DNA of 25,450 nt from positions 1-25,450 of the forward strand of contig SDNV01000028.1 of assembly GCA_004524515.1 (NCBI GenBank), given 5' to 3'. This stretch comes from Promethearchaeota archaeon (lineage in GTDB: Archaea; Asgardarchaeota; Lokiarchaeia; Sigynarchaeales; SOKP01). Under the pieces are notes generated by a model that saw only the letters and a program-made list of their open reading frames with translations, was not told where the DNA came from and ran no database searches. The position numbers were made by a program, and so were the translations under genes. Positions 8,212 to 16,492 of the stretch are shown piece by piece (within the stretch, counting starts at the first letter, position 1; each line of letters opens with the position of its first letter).

Positions 8212-9065
8212 GTTCTAGTTTCTCCTTTTTTATAATAATACCAATATAATAGAAAAAATGATATACTTGAACCATATGTCAATAAAAATAAATAACTCAC
8301 AGAGGCTGTCAATGAAGGATATAAGACACATTCATATGTAATGACAAATCCTAATATTAAAAATAAAAAAAAGATTCCCAAAATAAAATAACCATAGATA
8401 TCTTCCATAGATTTTTGATAAACTAGATTTTCTTTTAATCTACCTCTTAATAGGATTTTTCCGTCCTTTTCATTTTTAAGAGAATCTCGGGTCTGTTTTA
8501 AATAAATTGCTTCTTTAAACAAATCTTTATTATATTTATTCTTGAGTTGTTTACGAATTTCTAACTGCTTAGTTTTTAAATTATGAAGCAAATAATCCTT
8601 CAATTTATCGGGATTTTGTTGATCTATAGAGCCAGAAAATAACGAATAAATCCTCACATCATTATTTTCAGATAAAATATCAGCATTTACTTTCTTATAT
8701 AAATTTGGTATTTCCAGCATTCGAAGGTCATAATATATATCATAGGCTTTTATTATCATTTCAAGAGGAATATCTCCTCTCATCTTAATAAATATAACTT
8801 CAATTTCCCTAATTTCTTGGATCATAGCATCCTTGAAGAGGGTTATTTTAAAGTTATCTCTTAAAATTGAGTTGACTATATCCATGTAACTAAAAATTGT
8901 TTCATCTGATTCTTTTCTTCTTGCCCTGATCCCCATTTTAACACCAATCTCATCTATAATATTGCTAATAAGCATGAAACTTACAATAGCAATCGTTTTA
9001 TAATTTTGTGTCTCCTTACATAACTTAATTAGGGTTTTAAGTTTGGTATCCTCTGCTTGATCCAT
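8208..9065 (-). CDS. Hypothetical two-TM membrane protein of the operon
   Basis: The protein has 285 residues and is third in the operon. Its start overlaps the preceding stop (TAATG) and its own stop overlaps the next start (ATGA), so translation is probably coupled in fixed proportion. Residues 1-130 are a helical soluble domain (KTIAIVSFMLISNIIDEIG, then RIREIE-like charged helices). This vaguely resembles HEPN-type or DUF4145-like helical bundles, but I see no RxxxxH signature and do not assign it. A charged, coiled-coil-like linker (about 150-215) leads to two TM helices at about 225-246 and 253-277 and a short basic tail. The N-terminal mass would lie in the cytoplasm if both ends are inside. 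The function is unknown; context suggests a subunit of the membrane complex. Confidence 0.8.
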   Translation of the reverse strand: MDQAEDTKLKTLIKLCKETQNYKTIAIVSFMLISNIIDEIGVKMGIRARRKESDETIFSYMDIVNSILRDNFKITLFKDAMIQEIREIEVIFIKMRGDIPLEMIIKAYDIYYDLRMLEIPNLYKKVNADILSENNDVRIYSLFSGSIDQQNPDKLKDYLLHNLKTKQLEIRKQLKNKYNKDLFKEAIYLKQTRDSLKNEKDGKILLRGRLKENLVYQKSMEDIYGYFILGIFFLFLILGFVITYECVLYPSLTASVSYLFLLTYGSSISFFLLYWYYYKKGETRT

Positions 9066-9808
9066 TATAAAACCCTCTTCTTTTTCTTCGCTTTATTTTG
9101 ATATATTTTCGAACTTTCAAGCTCTATAAACCCATCATCTTCAAATTTCAATTTAATTCTCTCGTTCGCAATCAATTGGTCAAAATCGACAACTTCCTGT
9201 ACTTCTTGAAGATATTTATTAATTAATTTTTTTGAAGTATATTGGACTGATTTGAATTTTATTACCGTTCGATAATAAAAAATGATATAGGGAAAGATAA
9301 GAATAAATCCTATAATTTGAAGGCAATATCCGGGACCGATACTATGGAAATATATGATATTCAGATCCTTATCTTTTACTCGTAAGAAGGGGAAATATAA
9401 TCTACTAGGGAGCAAATAAAACATTGGAAACATAAAAATAAAAAAACCTACTAGCGCAAGTAGAAAAAAATGGATATAAGCATAGAAAATAAGTTTTTCT
9501 ATGACGGTATTTTGTTCTACATCCTTAAAAAGCATAGAATAGGCGGATAAAAGTAATACAATTATATAAAGTACAATTAATTCTATCGGTATATGAATGT
9601 TTTGAGGCTTAAATAAATAATTTTCTGTGGAATTGTTATAAAGCAAAGTATTCCATCCTGTAATCGGATTAAATGTCCAATGCGAAATTAAGTTATCATT
9701 AGAATCATATGTTTGAAAAATATACCAATCTAGGAACAAAGATATAAATAAGAAACACAATCCGATCTGAAAGGCTAATCGGAATCTTTTATGAATATCT
9801 AGTTTCAT
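9065..9808 (-). CDS. Hypothetical four-TM membrane protein of the operon
   Basis: The protein has 247 residues and I recognise no family. TM helices are visible at about 10-31, 73-93, 106-132 and 159-178. An extracytoplasmic loop of about 40 residues between TM1 and TM2 contains DWYIFQTYDSND and aromatic residues. The C-terminal 65 residues are hydrophilic and end in a strongly basic AKKKKRVL tail, so both termini are probably cytoplasmic. The gene starts 3 bases after the HhH gene and its stop overlaps the next ATG by one base. It could form the channel or scaffold part of the complex, by analogy with polytopic subunits of DNA-transfer machines; that is inference from context only. Confidence 0.82.
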   Translation of the reverse strand: MKLDIHKRFRLAFQIGLCFLFISLFLDWYIFQTYDSNDNLISHWTFNPITGWNTLLYNNSTENYLFKPQNIHIPIELIVLYIIVLLLSAYSMLFKDVEQNTVIEKLIFYAYIHFFLLALVGFFIFMFPMFYLLPSRLYFPFLRVKDKDLNIIYFHSIGPGYCLQIIGFILIFPYIIFYYRTVIKFKSVQYTSKKLINKYLQEVQEVVDFDQLIANERIKLKFEDDGFIELESSKIYQNKAKKKKRVL

Positions 9809-9811
9809 TGC

Positions 9812-11608
9812 TCATTCCTCCAAAAATTTACTATATTTTGAGATTATCTTCTTTCTGAAGGAATCCTCTTCGTTCTTAACATCGATGGTCTTATTATTTC
9901 TCTTGACCTGGGAAACGTTGCTTTTCTGGTGATTCATTAAATCTAGATCGACTTGTTTAGCTTTTTCTTGTTCAATTTTGTTTAGCATTGGAAGATTTCT
10001 CGTTTTTCCAAAACATTCATAAATTAACTGGTCCATGAATTCAGAAGATAGTTCTTCATTTATTATAACCAAATCAGTTTCATCTAATTTATGAGGTATT
10101 TGAAAATATGGAGTACTATATTCTTCTATAATTTCTTTTTGAATTCTGAAGAATTTAAGATAAGAAAATCCTAAGATAACCCCATATATACAAATGGCCG
10201 CAATTCCTAATCTGGCGAAAGTTGTAATCATTAGAATATTAGATAATAGGATGATAAATAACAATACAATCCCGAACAAAAGAAAGGGAATAGAAAAAAT
10301 CCTAGCTTCAGAGATATTTTTACGAAGAGATTTTTGATGTTTAATAATCGTATTCTCTTCATAGCGAGCTTCTAGTAAAGCATATTTTTTCTCCAAGTAT
10401 TTCATAAATTCATCTATCATTTCATGATATATGATGTGTAGATTATTTCTACGTTGATAAGGATAAGAAATTGATTTTTCCAGAAGCGCAGGTTCAGAAG
10501 AACAAACTAAAAGCGGATCGACAATTATTTTATACTGCATCTTATCCGATTGGATATAAAGTGCTTTATTACTTTTTGTTTTAGTAATAGATAGCATACC
10601 ATTTATTAACCTCTTAAGGTATTGAAACAAACTCTTTCCTGAAATAATATTTTGAAAAACTTCATATTGAAGTTTTACAAATTTGCTAATATAATTATCA
10701 ATCAATTGACCTGCAAATTCATTATCAAACTTTATTTTATGGTTTGTTGCTCTATAGTTCATGAAATCTTCAGATACTATTAAAGTGCCCCTTAAATTGC
10801 TAATTTGAATGGGAACTAAAAGTACTAGGCTCTTCAACTCATTAATTTTTATAATTTTAAATACTAACGATTCTAAATCATCGGAAATATCTCTCAATAG
10901 ACTTGTATTTCCAGGAATAATATGGTAAGATCTAGACTTAAATCTATTGACAACCTTTTGTTGGAGCAATGTAATTTCTTTTTTATCCAGTTTCTCACCA
11001 TTAAATCCTACATAAGCATATTCTTCAGAATTCGTGTCAGAGGTTTCTTTGGATAATTCTCCTAAATTGTATTCAACAGTCAGGGCTGCTGAATTTATAT
11101 AGTTTTCATTTATCGATTCTTTATTAACTACATCTTTAGAGCTCTGTTCTAATTCAGCATTTGCTAATTCTCTATCTAAAATTTCCTCAAAAGTTTTAGC
11201 ATAAGAGATTTTTGGTTTGTAATTAGGATTTATTTCAAGAATTTCTTTCTGATTTTTAATTAAATCATTTTCTTGGAATTTGAATGCAGGGTTTTTATGA
11301 TTATTAAGGGCATTAGTAGTTTCTAAATTAAATTGATATTCTAGTGGGACCTCAGTAGGATTTAATATTTCTTGCTCTTGAAAAACTGTTCGTGATAACT
11401 GGGATGTATATTCATTATTATCTAATAAATTTTTAGCTGATTCTATCAGTTTTCTGGCAGAGGATAGACCAAATCCTTTAAATTTCGATAAATTTTCTGC
11501 ATTCATTTGAGCTAATTGAGCGACCGTTGTAATTCCAGCATTACGTAATTTTTCCTCTGTAGAATACCCAATCCCGCTTACATCAGAAAGAGTATACTCT
11601 ATTTGCAT
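9812..11608 (-). CDS. Membrane-anchored protein with N-terminal helix-hairpin-helix domain
   Basis: The protein has 598 residues and is the first gene of the membrane operon. Residues 1-62 form a tandem HhH module (LSDVSGIGYSTEEKLRNAG, then FKGFGLSSARKLIESA) very like the N-terminal domain of RadA, including the copy encoded at 21156. These modules usually bind duplex or single-stranded DNA without sequence preference. A low-complexity acidic and polar linker (about 65-200) follows, then a mixed alpha/beta region (about 205-400), a charged helix, two TM helices (about 437-460 and 464-485), and a basic C-terminal tail. It would hold DNA, or a RadA-like partner, at the inner face of the membrane. 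An AAAGGTT purine patch precedes the ATG, and a TATA-like box sits about 50-60 bases upstream. Confidence 0.82.
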   Translation of the reverse strand: MQIEYTLSDVSGIGYSTEEKLRNAGITTVAQLAQMNAENLSKFKGFGLSSARKLIESAKNLLDNNEYTSQLSRTVFQEQEILNPTEVPLEYQFNLETTNALNNHKNPAFKFQENDLIKNQKEILEINPNYKPKISYAKTFEEILDRELANAELEQSSKDVVNKESINENYINSAALTVEYNLGELSKETSDTNSEEYAYVGFNGEKLDKKEITLLQQKVVNRFKSRSYHIIPGNTSLLRDISDDLESLVFKIIKINELKSLVLLVPIQISNLRGTLIVSEDFMNYRATNHKIKFDNEFAGQLIDNYISKFVKLQYEVFQNIISGKSLFQYLKRLINGMLSITKTKSNKALYIQSDKMQYKIIVDPLLVCSSEPALLEKSISYPYQRRNNLHIIYHEMIDEFMKYLEKKYALLEARYEENTIIKHQKSLRKNISEARIFSIPFLLFGIVLLFIILLSNILMITTFARLGIAAICIYGVILGFSYLKFFRIQKEIIEEYSTPYFQIPHKLDETDLVIINEELSSEFMDQLIYECFGKTRNLPMLNKIEQEKAKQVDLDLMNHQKSNVSQVKRNNKTIDVKNEEDSFRKKIISKYSKFLEE

Positions 11609-11657
11609 ATTTTTAACCTTTTTGAACTTTCTATTGAGATCTTATTCTTATCAATTC

Positions 11658-11668
11658 TATTTAAAGGA
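11658..11668 (-). promoter_or_regulatory. TATA-like promoter box of the membrane operon
   Basis: On the minus strand the sequence reads CCTTTAAATAG, about 50-60 bases before the ATG at 11608. It is back-to-back with the box for the gene at 11737. It is the only clear promoter seen for the four co-directional, overlapping genes. Confidence 0.5.
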
Positions 11669-11703
11669 AAAAAGCCAATTCTTGAAAAATCATTAAGCTA
11701 TTT

Positions 11704-11716
11704 TTTATTTAAATAG
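11704..11716 (+). promoter_or_regulatory. TATA-like promoter box of the membrane zincin gene
   Basis: TTTATTTAAATAG followed by GTTC lies about 21-33 bases before the ATG at 11737, which suggests a leaderless transcript. The TTTAAATAGGT core also occurs upstream of radA. Confidence 0.5.
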
Positions 11717-11736
11717 GTTCAAATTAAAAGAAAATC

Positions 11737-12504
11737 ATGTTTGAGATGTTTATTATTTTGATTTTTTTCCCTATTATCCTTACATTATCATATATAACTA
11801 CTCGCTTTTTATTGAGAATTGATTTTGGTCCTTTTAGTAAATTTTTCTGGGGATTACGTTTTTTTGGAGTGATACTTCACGAATTAAGTCATTTTATAAT
11901 GTGTCTCATTGTAGGTCTTCGACCTGTAGATTTCAAAGTAAGATTACGTTCTAAAAATACTGGAAAGATTGATCCTAATGGAAGTGTTAGTTTTGAAGGA
12001 CATAATGGAACATTTTTGCAAGTTGCTTTGGTCTCATTAGCCCCTCTATTTTTCTCAACTTGGTTATTCTTTTTATTTCTATGGATAGCTTTATTCGGTC
12101 AAATTGACCCATTTTGGAGAATATTGGCAGCATTTCTTTGTTTTTCTATTTTTTTTGGTGCTACACCTTCCAAACCAGATTTAGAGAATATAGGAAGATG
12201 GTTTAAAAAAGATCCAAAATATTCCCTATATCAGATATTTTTATTGCTCTCTTCCGGAATTTGTGTATGGGCAATTCTTACATTTTATAATATAACTCTT
12301 ATTATTGACATATTATATTATTTACTAGTCGGGATCGGATATTATATGGTTAAGTATTTATTGCAAGGCTTCAACTGGATATCAAACAAAATTTTGAATG
12401 GATCTAAGTCAGTAAATCCTCCTATGAATTATAATCGATTTAAAAGATCAAAATTCAAACCCTCCAAACCCTCAAAATTAGGGAAAAGAGAACCACCCTG
12501 GTGA
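11737..12504 (+). CDS. M50-like integral membrane zinc metallopeptidase
   Basis: The protein has 255 residues. The zincin motif HELSH (HExxH) sits at residues 48-52 at the end of the sequence GVILHELSHFIMCLIVGLR, inside a hydrophobic segment. It is followed by a soluble loop containing GSVSFEG, a hydrophobic stretch with LAPLF (101-105), and PSKPD (144-148), which could supply the third metal ligand. There are several other TM segments (about 5-25, 95-118, 128-141, 163-208) and a very basic C-terminal tail rich in Pro and Lys. This layout fits M50 or DUF3267-like membrane proteases that cut other membrane proteins. The substrate is unknown. It is divergent from the membrane operon and may share control with it. 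Confidence 0.8.
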   Translation: MFEMFIILIFFPIILTLSYITTRFLLRIDFGPFSKFFWGLRFFGVILHELSHFIMCLIVGLRPVDFKVRLRSKNTGKIDPNGSVSFEGHNGTFLQVALVSLAPLFFSTWLFFLFLWIALFGQIDPFWRILAAFLCFSIFFGATPSKPDLENIGRWFKKDPKYSLYQIFLLLSSGICVWAILTFYNITLIIDILYYLLVGIGYYMVKYLLQGFNWISNKILNGSKSVNPPMNYNRFKRSKFKPSKPSKLGKREPPW

Positions 12505-12541
12505 AGCAATAAAATTGACACTCTATTCCCTGTTTTTTTCT

Positions 12542-12549
12542 TTTATAAA
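12542..12549 (+). promoter_or_regulatory. TATA-like promoter box
   Basis: TTTATAAA ends at the ATG of 12549, which therefore cannot be a transcribed start. Transcription about 25 bases downstream favours the ATG at 12591. Confidence 0.45.
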
Positions 12550-12590
12550 TGTCCAATGGTTATTTTATCAAAAAAAAAGGTTTATTGTTT

Positions 12591-13187
12591 ATGAGCGAAA
12601 CAATAAAGATTGATTCGAATTTCTACAATCTTACAATTGATAATAAATATGGTCTTTCTTCAGATGAAATTAATAAGATTATAGATCAATTCGCAAGGAC
12701 ATATTCAGTATTGAGAAATAACGATTCTTCCATAAAACTACCTCAGGAAAAACTGAATAAATTATCTGGACAACTAAAAATTTCAAATGAGACAGTACAA
12801 TTGATTATAGAAAATTTTTTGACTAAATTAGTTCTTTTTAGAAATTTTGTAAAATATTGTGAAATTAGAATTGGTTCAATGAATAAAAATAAAAAACTTA
12901 GAATTTATCTCCACAAAATATACCGTCTTGCTCCCATCTTCGATTATAAAAGAGCAAGAATCAATTTAAATATCTTATATCGATTATTCGAAAAGCAAAA
13001 TTTTTGGCCTACACTAACCACGCAATTAGCTATATTGATTTACATTACGGACAGATATGATCCTAAATTTAGTAAGAAAATTTTACAAAAAAATATTCAA
13101 ATTATTTGCAACTGTTCTGCTTATGCATTTCATCGAACTAAAAATCGTTTAGAGATTGATAGAATGATTAAAAAAATAATAAGTTAA
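12591..13187 (+). CDS. Hypothetical protein, possible cyclin-like (TFB-like) helical fold
   Basis: The protein has 198 residues from the ATG at 12591. An in-frame ATG at 12549 would add 14 residues but overlaps a TATA-like box and so is probably not transcribed. The sequence is helical and basic, with no TM segment and no zinc ribbon. The C-terminal half (about 120-198) contains a segment that begins PTLTTQLAILIYITD and ends in HRTKNRLE. It resembles the second cyclin repeat of archaeal TFB, where an AAAxIYIA helix is followed by a helix-turn-helix and a final arginine-rich helix. The similarity is weak and read by eye. If right, this would be a stand-alone cyclin-fold DNA- or protein-binding factor. 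It ends 42 bases from the convergent end of the Hef gene. Confidence 0.65.
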   Translation: MSETIKIDSNFYNLTIDNKYGLSSDEINKIIDQFARTYSVLRNNDSSIKLPQEKLNKLSGQLKISNETVQLIIENFLTKLVLFRNFVKYCEIRIGSMNKNKKLRIYLHKIYRLAPIFDYKRARINLNILYRLFEKQNFWPTLTTQLAILIYITDRYDPKFSKKILQKNIQIICNCSAYAFHRTKNRLEIDRMIKKIIS

Positions 13188-13229
13188 AATTGGAAGCTTA
13201 ATTGTTAGATTTTGACTTATATATTTTTT

Positions 13230-15377
13230 TTATTTATTATGTGAATAGATATTTTTTATAATAAAATAAAGCTCTTCAATTGTATCGATAGTAATCAATT
13301 CAAATTGCATTTCATCATGAGATTTATGTAGAGTTTTTCTTAAAAGCCGATTTTCTCCCTCAAATTTGTTCTCAAATGTAAAAAAGGTAACTATAAAGAT
13401 GATAAGTTTATATTGGTTTTTTATAGAATTCCAAAACGCGAATAATATATCATTACCGTTTGTTCTTAATCTCTTTGCATTGTAAATTTGTATTGCTATT
13501 TTCTCAAATAAAACTAGATGGATGGGAGAATCTGCTGTTTGAAATGAGATTCCTTCCTTTTCGAGCTCCTTTCTTATTCCTAGCCCCATAGGAAGCAGAG
13601 CACTTACTTCAAAATCTTTTCTATGTCCATTGCCCTTATAAATAAACCTATTTAACCCATATTTAGTTTGCGAAGCACTCTCTTTCTTTTCTTTTCTCTT
13701 TTCTTGAGGGATAATTTCATCGGGGGCTTCTAATGGATGAGAATTTTTCTGGGAGCTTGGATTATTTCTATTTTTTTGTAAGGATGAGGGATTTTTGAGA
13801 TTCACATTCATTTTTTTTAGTTTATTTAAGGCGATATATAAATAGGTCTCATCATTGGTACCTTTACAATATAATATAATCACTTTCCCTTTTCTATGCC
13901 TTGCAGTCCTTCCTTTTCGCTGGATTAACCGGATTTCCGAAGATACTACGTCATAAAATACTACTAAATCACACTCTGCGATATCAAGTCCCTCTTCCCC
14001 TACATTGGTACTCACTAATACATTGTAATCTCCTTGTTTAAACCGTTCTAAAATACTAATTTGTTCTTTTTGAGATAATCCCTTGTCATTCTTAGTCCTG
14101 GTGGTTTGACCTACAAATCGAGTTGGTCTTATACTATTATATTTTGATAATTTTTCTACGATATTAATTACAGAATCTCGCAATTTTACGAAAACTAGGA
14201 TTTTCGACAAGGAATTACGGTCAAACTCCTTTAAAATAATATTTTCTAATATTTTAAATTTAGGATGTATAAGATTTTCTGGGTTATATCTCTCATTTTT
14301 CTTTAGCTCAATATAGACTCTACGTAATGCTTGCTCCGAAGCTAACACCTTGAGAGCCTTGGAGCTATTCTTTTTTCGGGCATCAATATATACTTTTTCT
14401 AAATATATAAGTAGAATATCTAATCCTTGTTGTTCAATAAGTTCAATCATATGATAAAGAATTAAAGCTTGGGCGGTAATAGAAATGGCGCTATATACTC
14501 TTGAATCATCTGTTTTCGAATTATTTATTAAATTGATTAAAGTATTATTTAAATTGAGTAAATCTTTACGTATGACACTTTCAACTAATGGAGACGTTTT
14601 TTTTTCCAAAAATCCTAATTGTGAGAGATAATGAAGTCGTATTTCAATAATTTTTTTGATCTCTTCATATGAATCTTTCATAATTTCCGTCAAATCAACG
14701 CCAATTTTATAAATGTCCATCGGTTTTAAATATCCTTTTACATCTGTGTCTTTTCTAGTCCTAATATGGATATTTTTCACAGGAATATGTAAATTTTGGC
14801 ATAATTCCGTTATTTTTTTTTTGGAAGCTCCTGGAGAAGCAGTGAGTGCTAAAATATTTCCGTCAGGAGTCTGCGACAGGTACTCCTCCGCGATTAACGT
14901 ATAAGGATAGTCTCCGGATGCATGGTGAGCCTCATCGAATATAATTAAACATGTATCCTTTAAAGTATATTTTTTAGTGCTAAGGTCATTCCTTAAAGTA
15001 TGTGGAGTATAAAATAAAATCTGGTTTTGGTGATATAATTCAGTTCGAAATTTGGGTGCTACCTTTCCTGTGAGGATAGAAAATAAATCTTCCGAAATTT
15101 TTAAGTATTTTAGAAAAACATAATAATGTTGATCAATCAGAGGTCTAGTAGGAGCGAGAATGATCACTTTACTTTTTGGTGGAAAATTTTCAAGTGTTCT
15201 AGCAGCTACCATCGCTGCGATAATGGTTTTTCCAAGACCTGTGGGCAATACTACTAAAGAATTTTTATTTACACATTGATTAGAAATGTCAATTTGATAT
15301 TTTCGGATCTCTAACTCATCTTGAGAAAAAAGGTCTTCTGCTTTTTGCTCTCGCTGATTTGTTTTTGAATCAAACAT
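13230..15377 (-). CDS. hef: Hef/FANCM-family superfamily 2 DNA helicase with degenerate C-terminal domain
   Basis: The protein has 715 residues and is an ATP-dependent helicase/translocase that remodels stalled forks and branched DNA. RecA domain 1 carries Walker A LPTGLGKT (44-51), TRPL (77-80), DEAHH (148-152) and TASPG (179-183). The helical insert typical of Hef lies at about 225-370. RecA domain 2 carries VFVKLR (395-400), STNVGEEGLDIA (456-467) and QRKGRTAR (486-493). After a polar linker (about 528-585), residues 588-710 resemble the start of an ERCC4/XPF nuclease fold (SALLPMGL, KELEKEGISF, YKLIIFIVTFF), but no GDRKxxxD/ERK active site is visible. The tandem HhH that follows the nuclease in classical Hef is also absent. 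The ATG overlaps the upstream gene by 8 bases. Confidence 0.93.
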   Translation of the reverse strand: MFDSKTNQREQKAEDLFSQDELEIRKYQIDISNQCVNKNSLVVLPTGLGKTIIAAMVAARTLENFPPKSKVIILAPTRPLIDQHYYVFLKYLKISEDLFSILTGKVAPKFRTELYHQNQILFYTPHTLRNDLSTKKYTLKDTCLIIFDEAHHASGDYPYTLIAEEYLSQTPDGNILALTASPGASKKKITELCQNLHIPVKNIHIRTRKDTDVKGYLKPMDIYKIGVDLTEIMKDSYEEIKKIIEIRLHYLSQLGFLEKKTSPLVESVIRKDLLNLNNTLINLINNSKTDDSRVYSAISITAQALILYHMIELIEQQGLDILLIYLEKVYIDARKKNSSKALKVLASEQALRRVYIELKKNERYNPENLIHPKFKILENIILKEFDRNSLSKILVFVKLRDSVINIVEKLSKYNSIRPTRFVGQTTRTKNDKGLSQKEQISILERFKQGDYNVLVSTNVGEEGLDIAECDLVVFYDVVSSEIRLIQRKGRTARHRKGKVIILYCKGTNDETYLYIALNKLKKMNVNLKNPSSLQKNRNNPSSQKNSHPLEAPDEIIPQEKRKEKKESASQTKYGLNRFIYKGNGHRKDFEVSALLPMGLGIRKELEKEGISFQTADSPIHLVLFEKIAIQIYNAKRLRTNGNDILFAFWNSIKNQYKLIIFIVTFFTFENKFEGENRLLRKTLHKSHDEMQFELITIDTIEELYFIIKNIYSHNK

Positions 15378-15993
15378 TATCTTTAAAGATCACCTTTGTA
15401 GATTCTAATCCTAATGTGGTAAGTTTTTTGCTACTTTTATTGTATGAGAGGATTAGATCTCCGAGTTTCAGACCTGCTTCTGAAGGATATATCAGATTTT
15501 TTCCATTTTGTTTAAATAAATAGGGATGGTTTTTACGTAATTCTGCTAAATTTTTGAGTAATTCCGTATTTGGTTCATTCAAATTAAATCCTTTACCTCG
15601 TTGGATATGTTTAAAAGTATAAATAAAATCACTAAATATCTTCCTTTCCGATAAATTTATAGTGAATTCCTGGGGAAGTGGTATATTATTTAATTCTTTT
15701 TCTAAAACAAAATAGATATTGTGATTTATAATGGATTTTTTAAGTTGATGATGATTTAATACGGTTTTAAACAATTCTTGAAAATATAATACTAACATAA
15801 TAATTTCGTCTGTTTGGTTCGAGGATAGATTCAAATATTGCGCTAGCTTACTAACATTAAATTTTTTATCGTAATTCTCCGAGAATGCTTCTAAAGCTTT
15901 TAAAACTTCATTCAATTTAAGTATAATTTTATGAAATTCTGCTGTTTTTTGTTGTTGTAGATCATTTACTTTATCCTCGGGATCAGAGATCAT
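15370..15993 (-). CDS. Putative winged-helix protein coupled to the Hef helicase
   Basis: The protein has 207 residues. Its stop lies 8 bases inside the Hef gene, so the two are almost certainly co-translated. Residues 1-45 are a charged helix, possibly a coiled coil. Residues about 46-80 (FNVSKLAQYLNLSSNQTDEIIMLVLYFQELF) read like a helix-turn-helix, with a KLAQYL helix, a turn and a recognition-like helix. The C-terminal part contains NLIYPSEAGLKLGDLI, which looks like a second winged-helix end. No TM or metal site is present. I do not recognise the family. It might regulate the operon or act as a DNA-binding partner of Hef. A CTTTATATTTTTT box lies 18-30 bases upstream. Confidence 0.75.
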   Translation of the reverse strand: MISDPEDKVNDLQQQKTAEFHKIILKLNEVLKALEAFSENYDKKFNVSKLAQYLNLSSNQTDEIIMLVLYFQELFKTVLNHHQLKKSIINHNIYFVLEKELNNIPLPQEFTINLSERKIFSDFIYTFKHIQRGKGFNLNEPNTELLKNLAELRKNHPYLFKQNGKNLIYPSEAGLKLGDLILSYNKSSKKLTTLGLESTKVIFKDNV

Positions 15994-16010
15994 ACTCTAG
16001 ATTTTTGTTG

Positions 16011-16023
16011 AAAAAATATAAAG
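16011..16023 (-). promoter_or_regulatory. TATA-like box for the Hef operon
   Basis: On the minus strand the sequence reads CTTTATATTTTTT and lies 18-30 bases before the ATG at 15993. It is the likely promoter for the winged-helix/Hef pair, with a nearly leaderless transcript. Confidence 0.45.
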
Positions 16024-16184
16024 AAAAATTTTATCATTAAAATAAAAACTGTAATCGACTTGAATTAAAAATTTTTTTTTAAATATCTTCAAGGGATAAT
16101 TAGAATATAATTATTAAATCATACGTTTTTTGGTGATATTGAATAAAAGTTCTTATTTATTTTGTGTTAATTATTGCTTTTTTA

Positions 16185-16490
16185 ATGTTTTATCAACAGA
16201 ATCCTGTGTTGGCAACTATTCTAATATTGGTTTTTATCGGTGTTTTTTTGTTATTCAAATTAAGGAAGGGAAAAGATAGTTCAAACGGTTATTCTTTTTT
16301 CAGCGGACTACAAAATAATCAAAAAAAATCTTCAGATAATATAATAAATCTATTGATGCTTCAACAATTATTCAATCAACAATCTCTTCATTCTAATAAG
16401 AATCAGCAATTTTCGGAGCTTCAATTTAATGAGTATCAGACATATATCAAAAAAATTAGGGAAGAAGTACTAGAACTTTTGAGAAATTAG
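16185..16490 (+). CDS. Small single-TM protein, Gln/Asn-rich
   Basis: The protein has 101 residues from the only ATG; an in-frame GTG at 16164 would add seven hydrophobic residues. One TM helix (ATILILVFIGVFLLF, about 10-24) is followed by a basic stop-transfer sequence (KLRKGK). The cytoplasmic tail is rich in Gln, Asn and Ser (LLMLQQLFNQQ) and ends in a charged helix (YIKKIREEVLELL). No family is recognised. It lies only 2 bases ahead of the RadB-like gene, so the products are likely made together, and the C-terminal helix could recruit that ATPase to the membrane. This last point is inference. Confidence 0.7.
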   Translation: MFYQQNPVLATILILVFIGVFLLFKLRKGKDSSNGYSFFSGLQNNQKKSSDNIINLLMLQQLFNQQSLHSNKNQQFSELQFNEYQTYIKKIREEVLELLRN

Positions 16491-16492
16491 CC

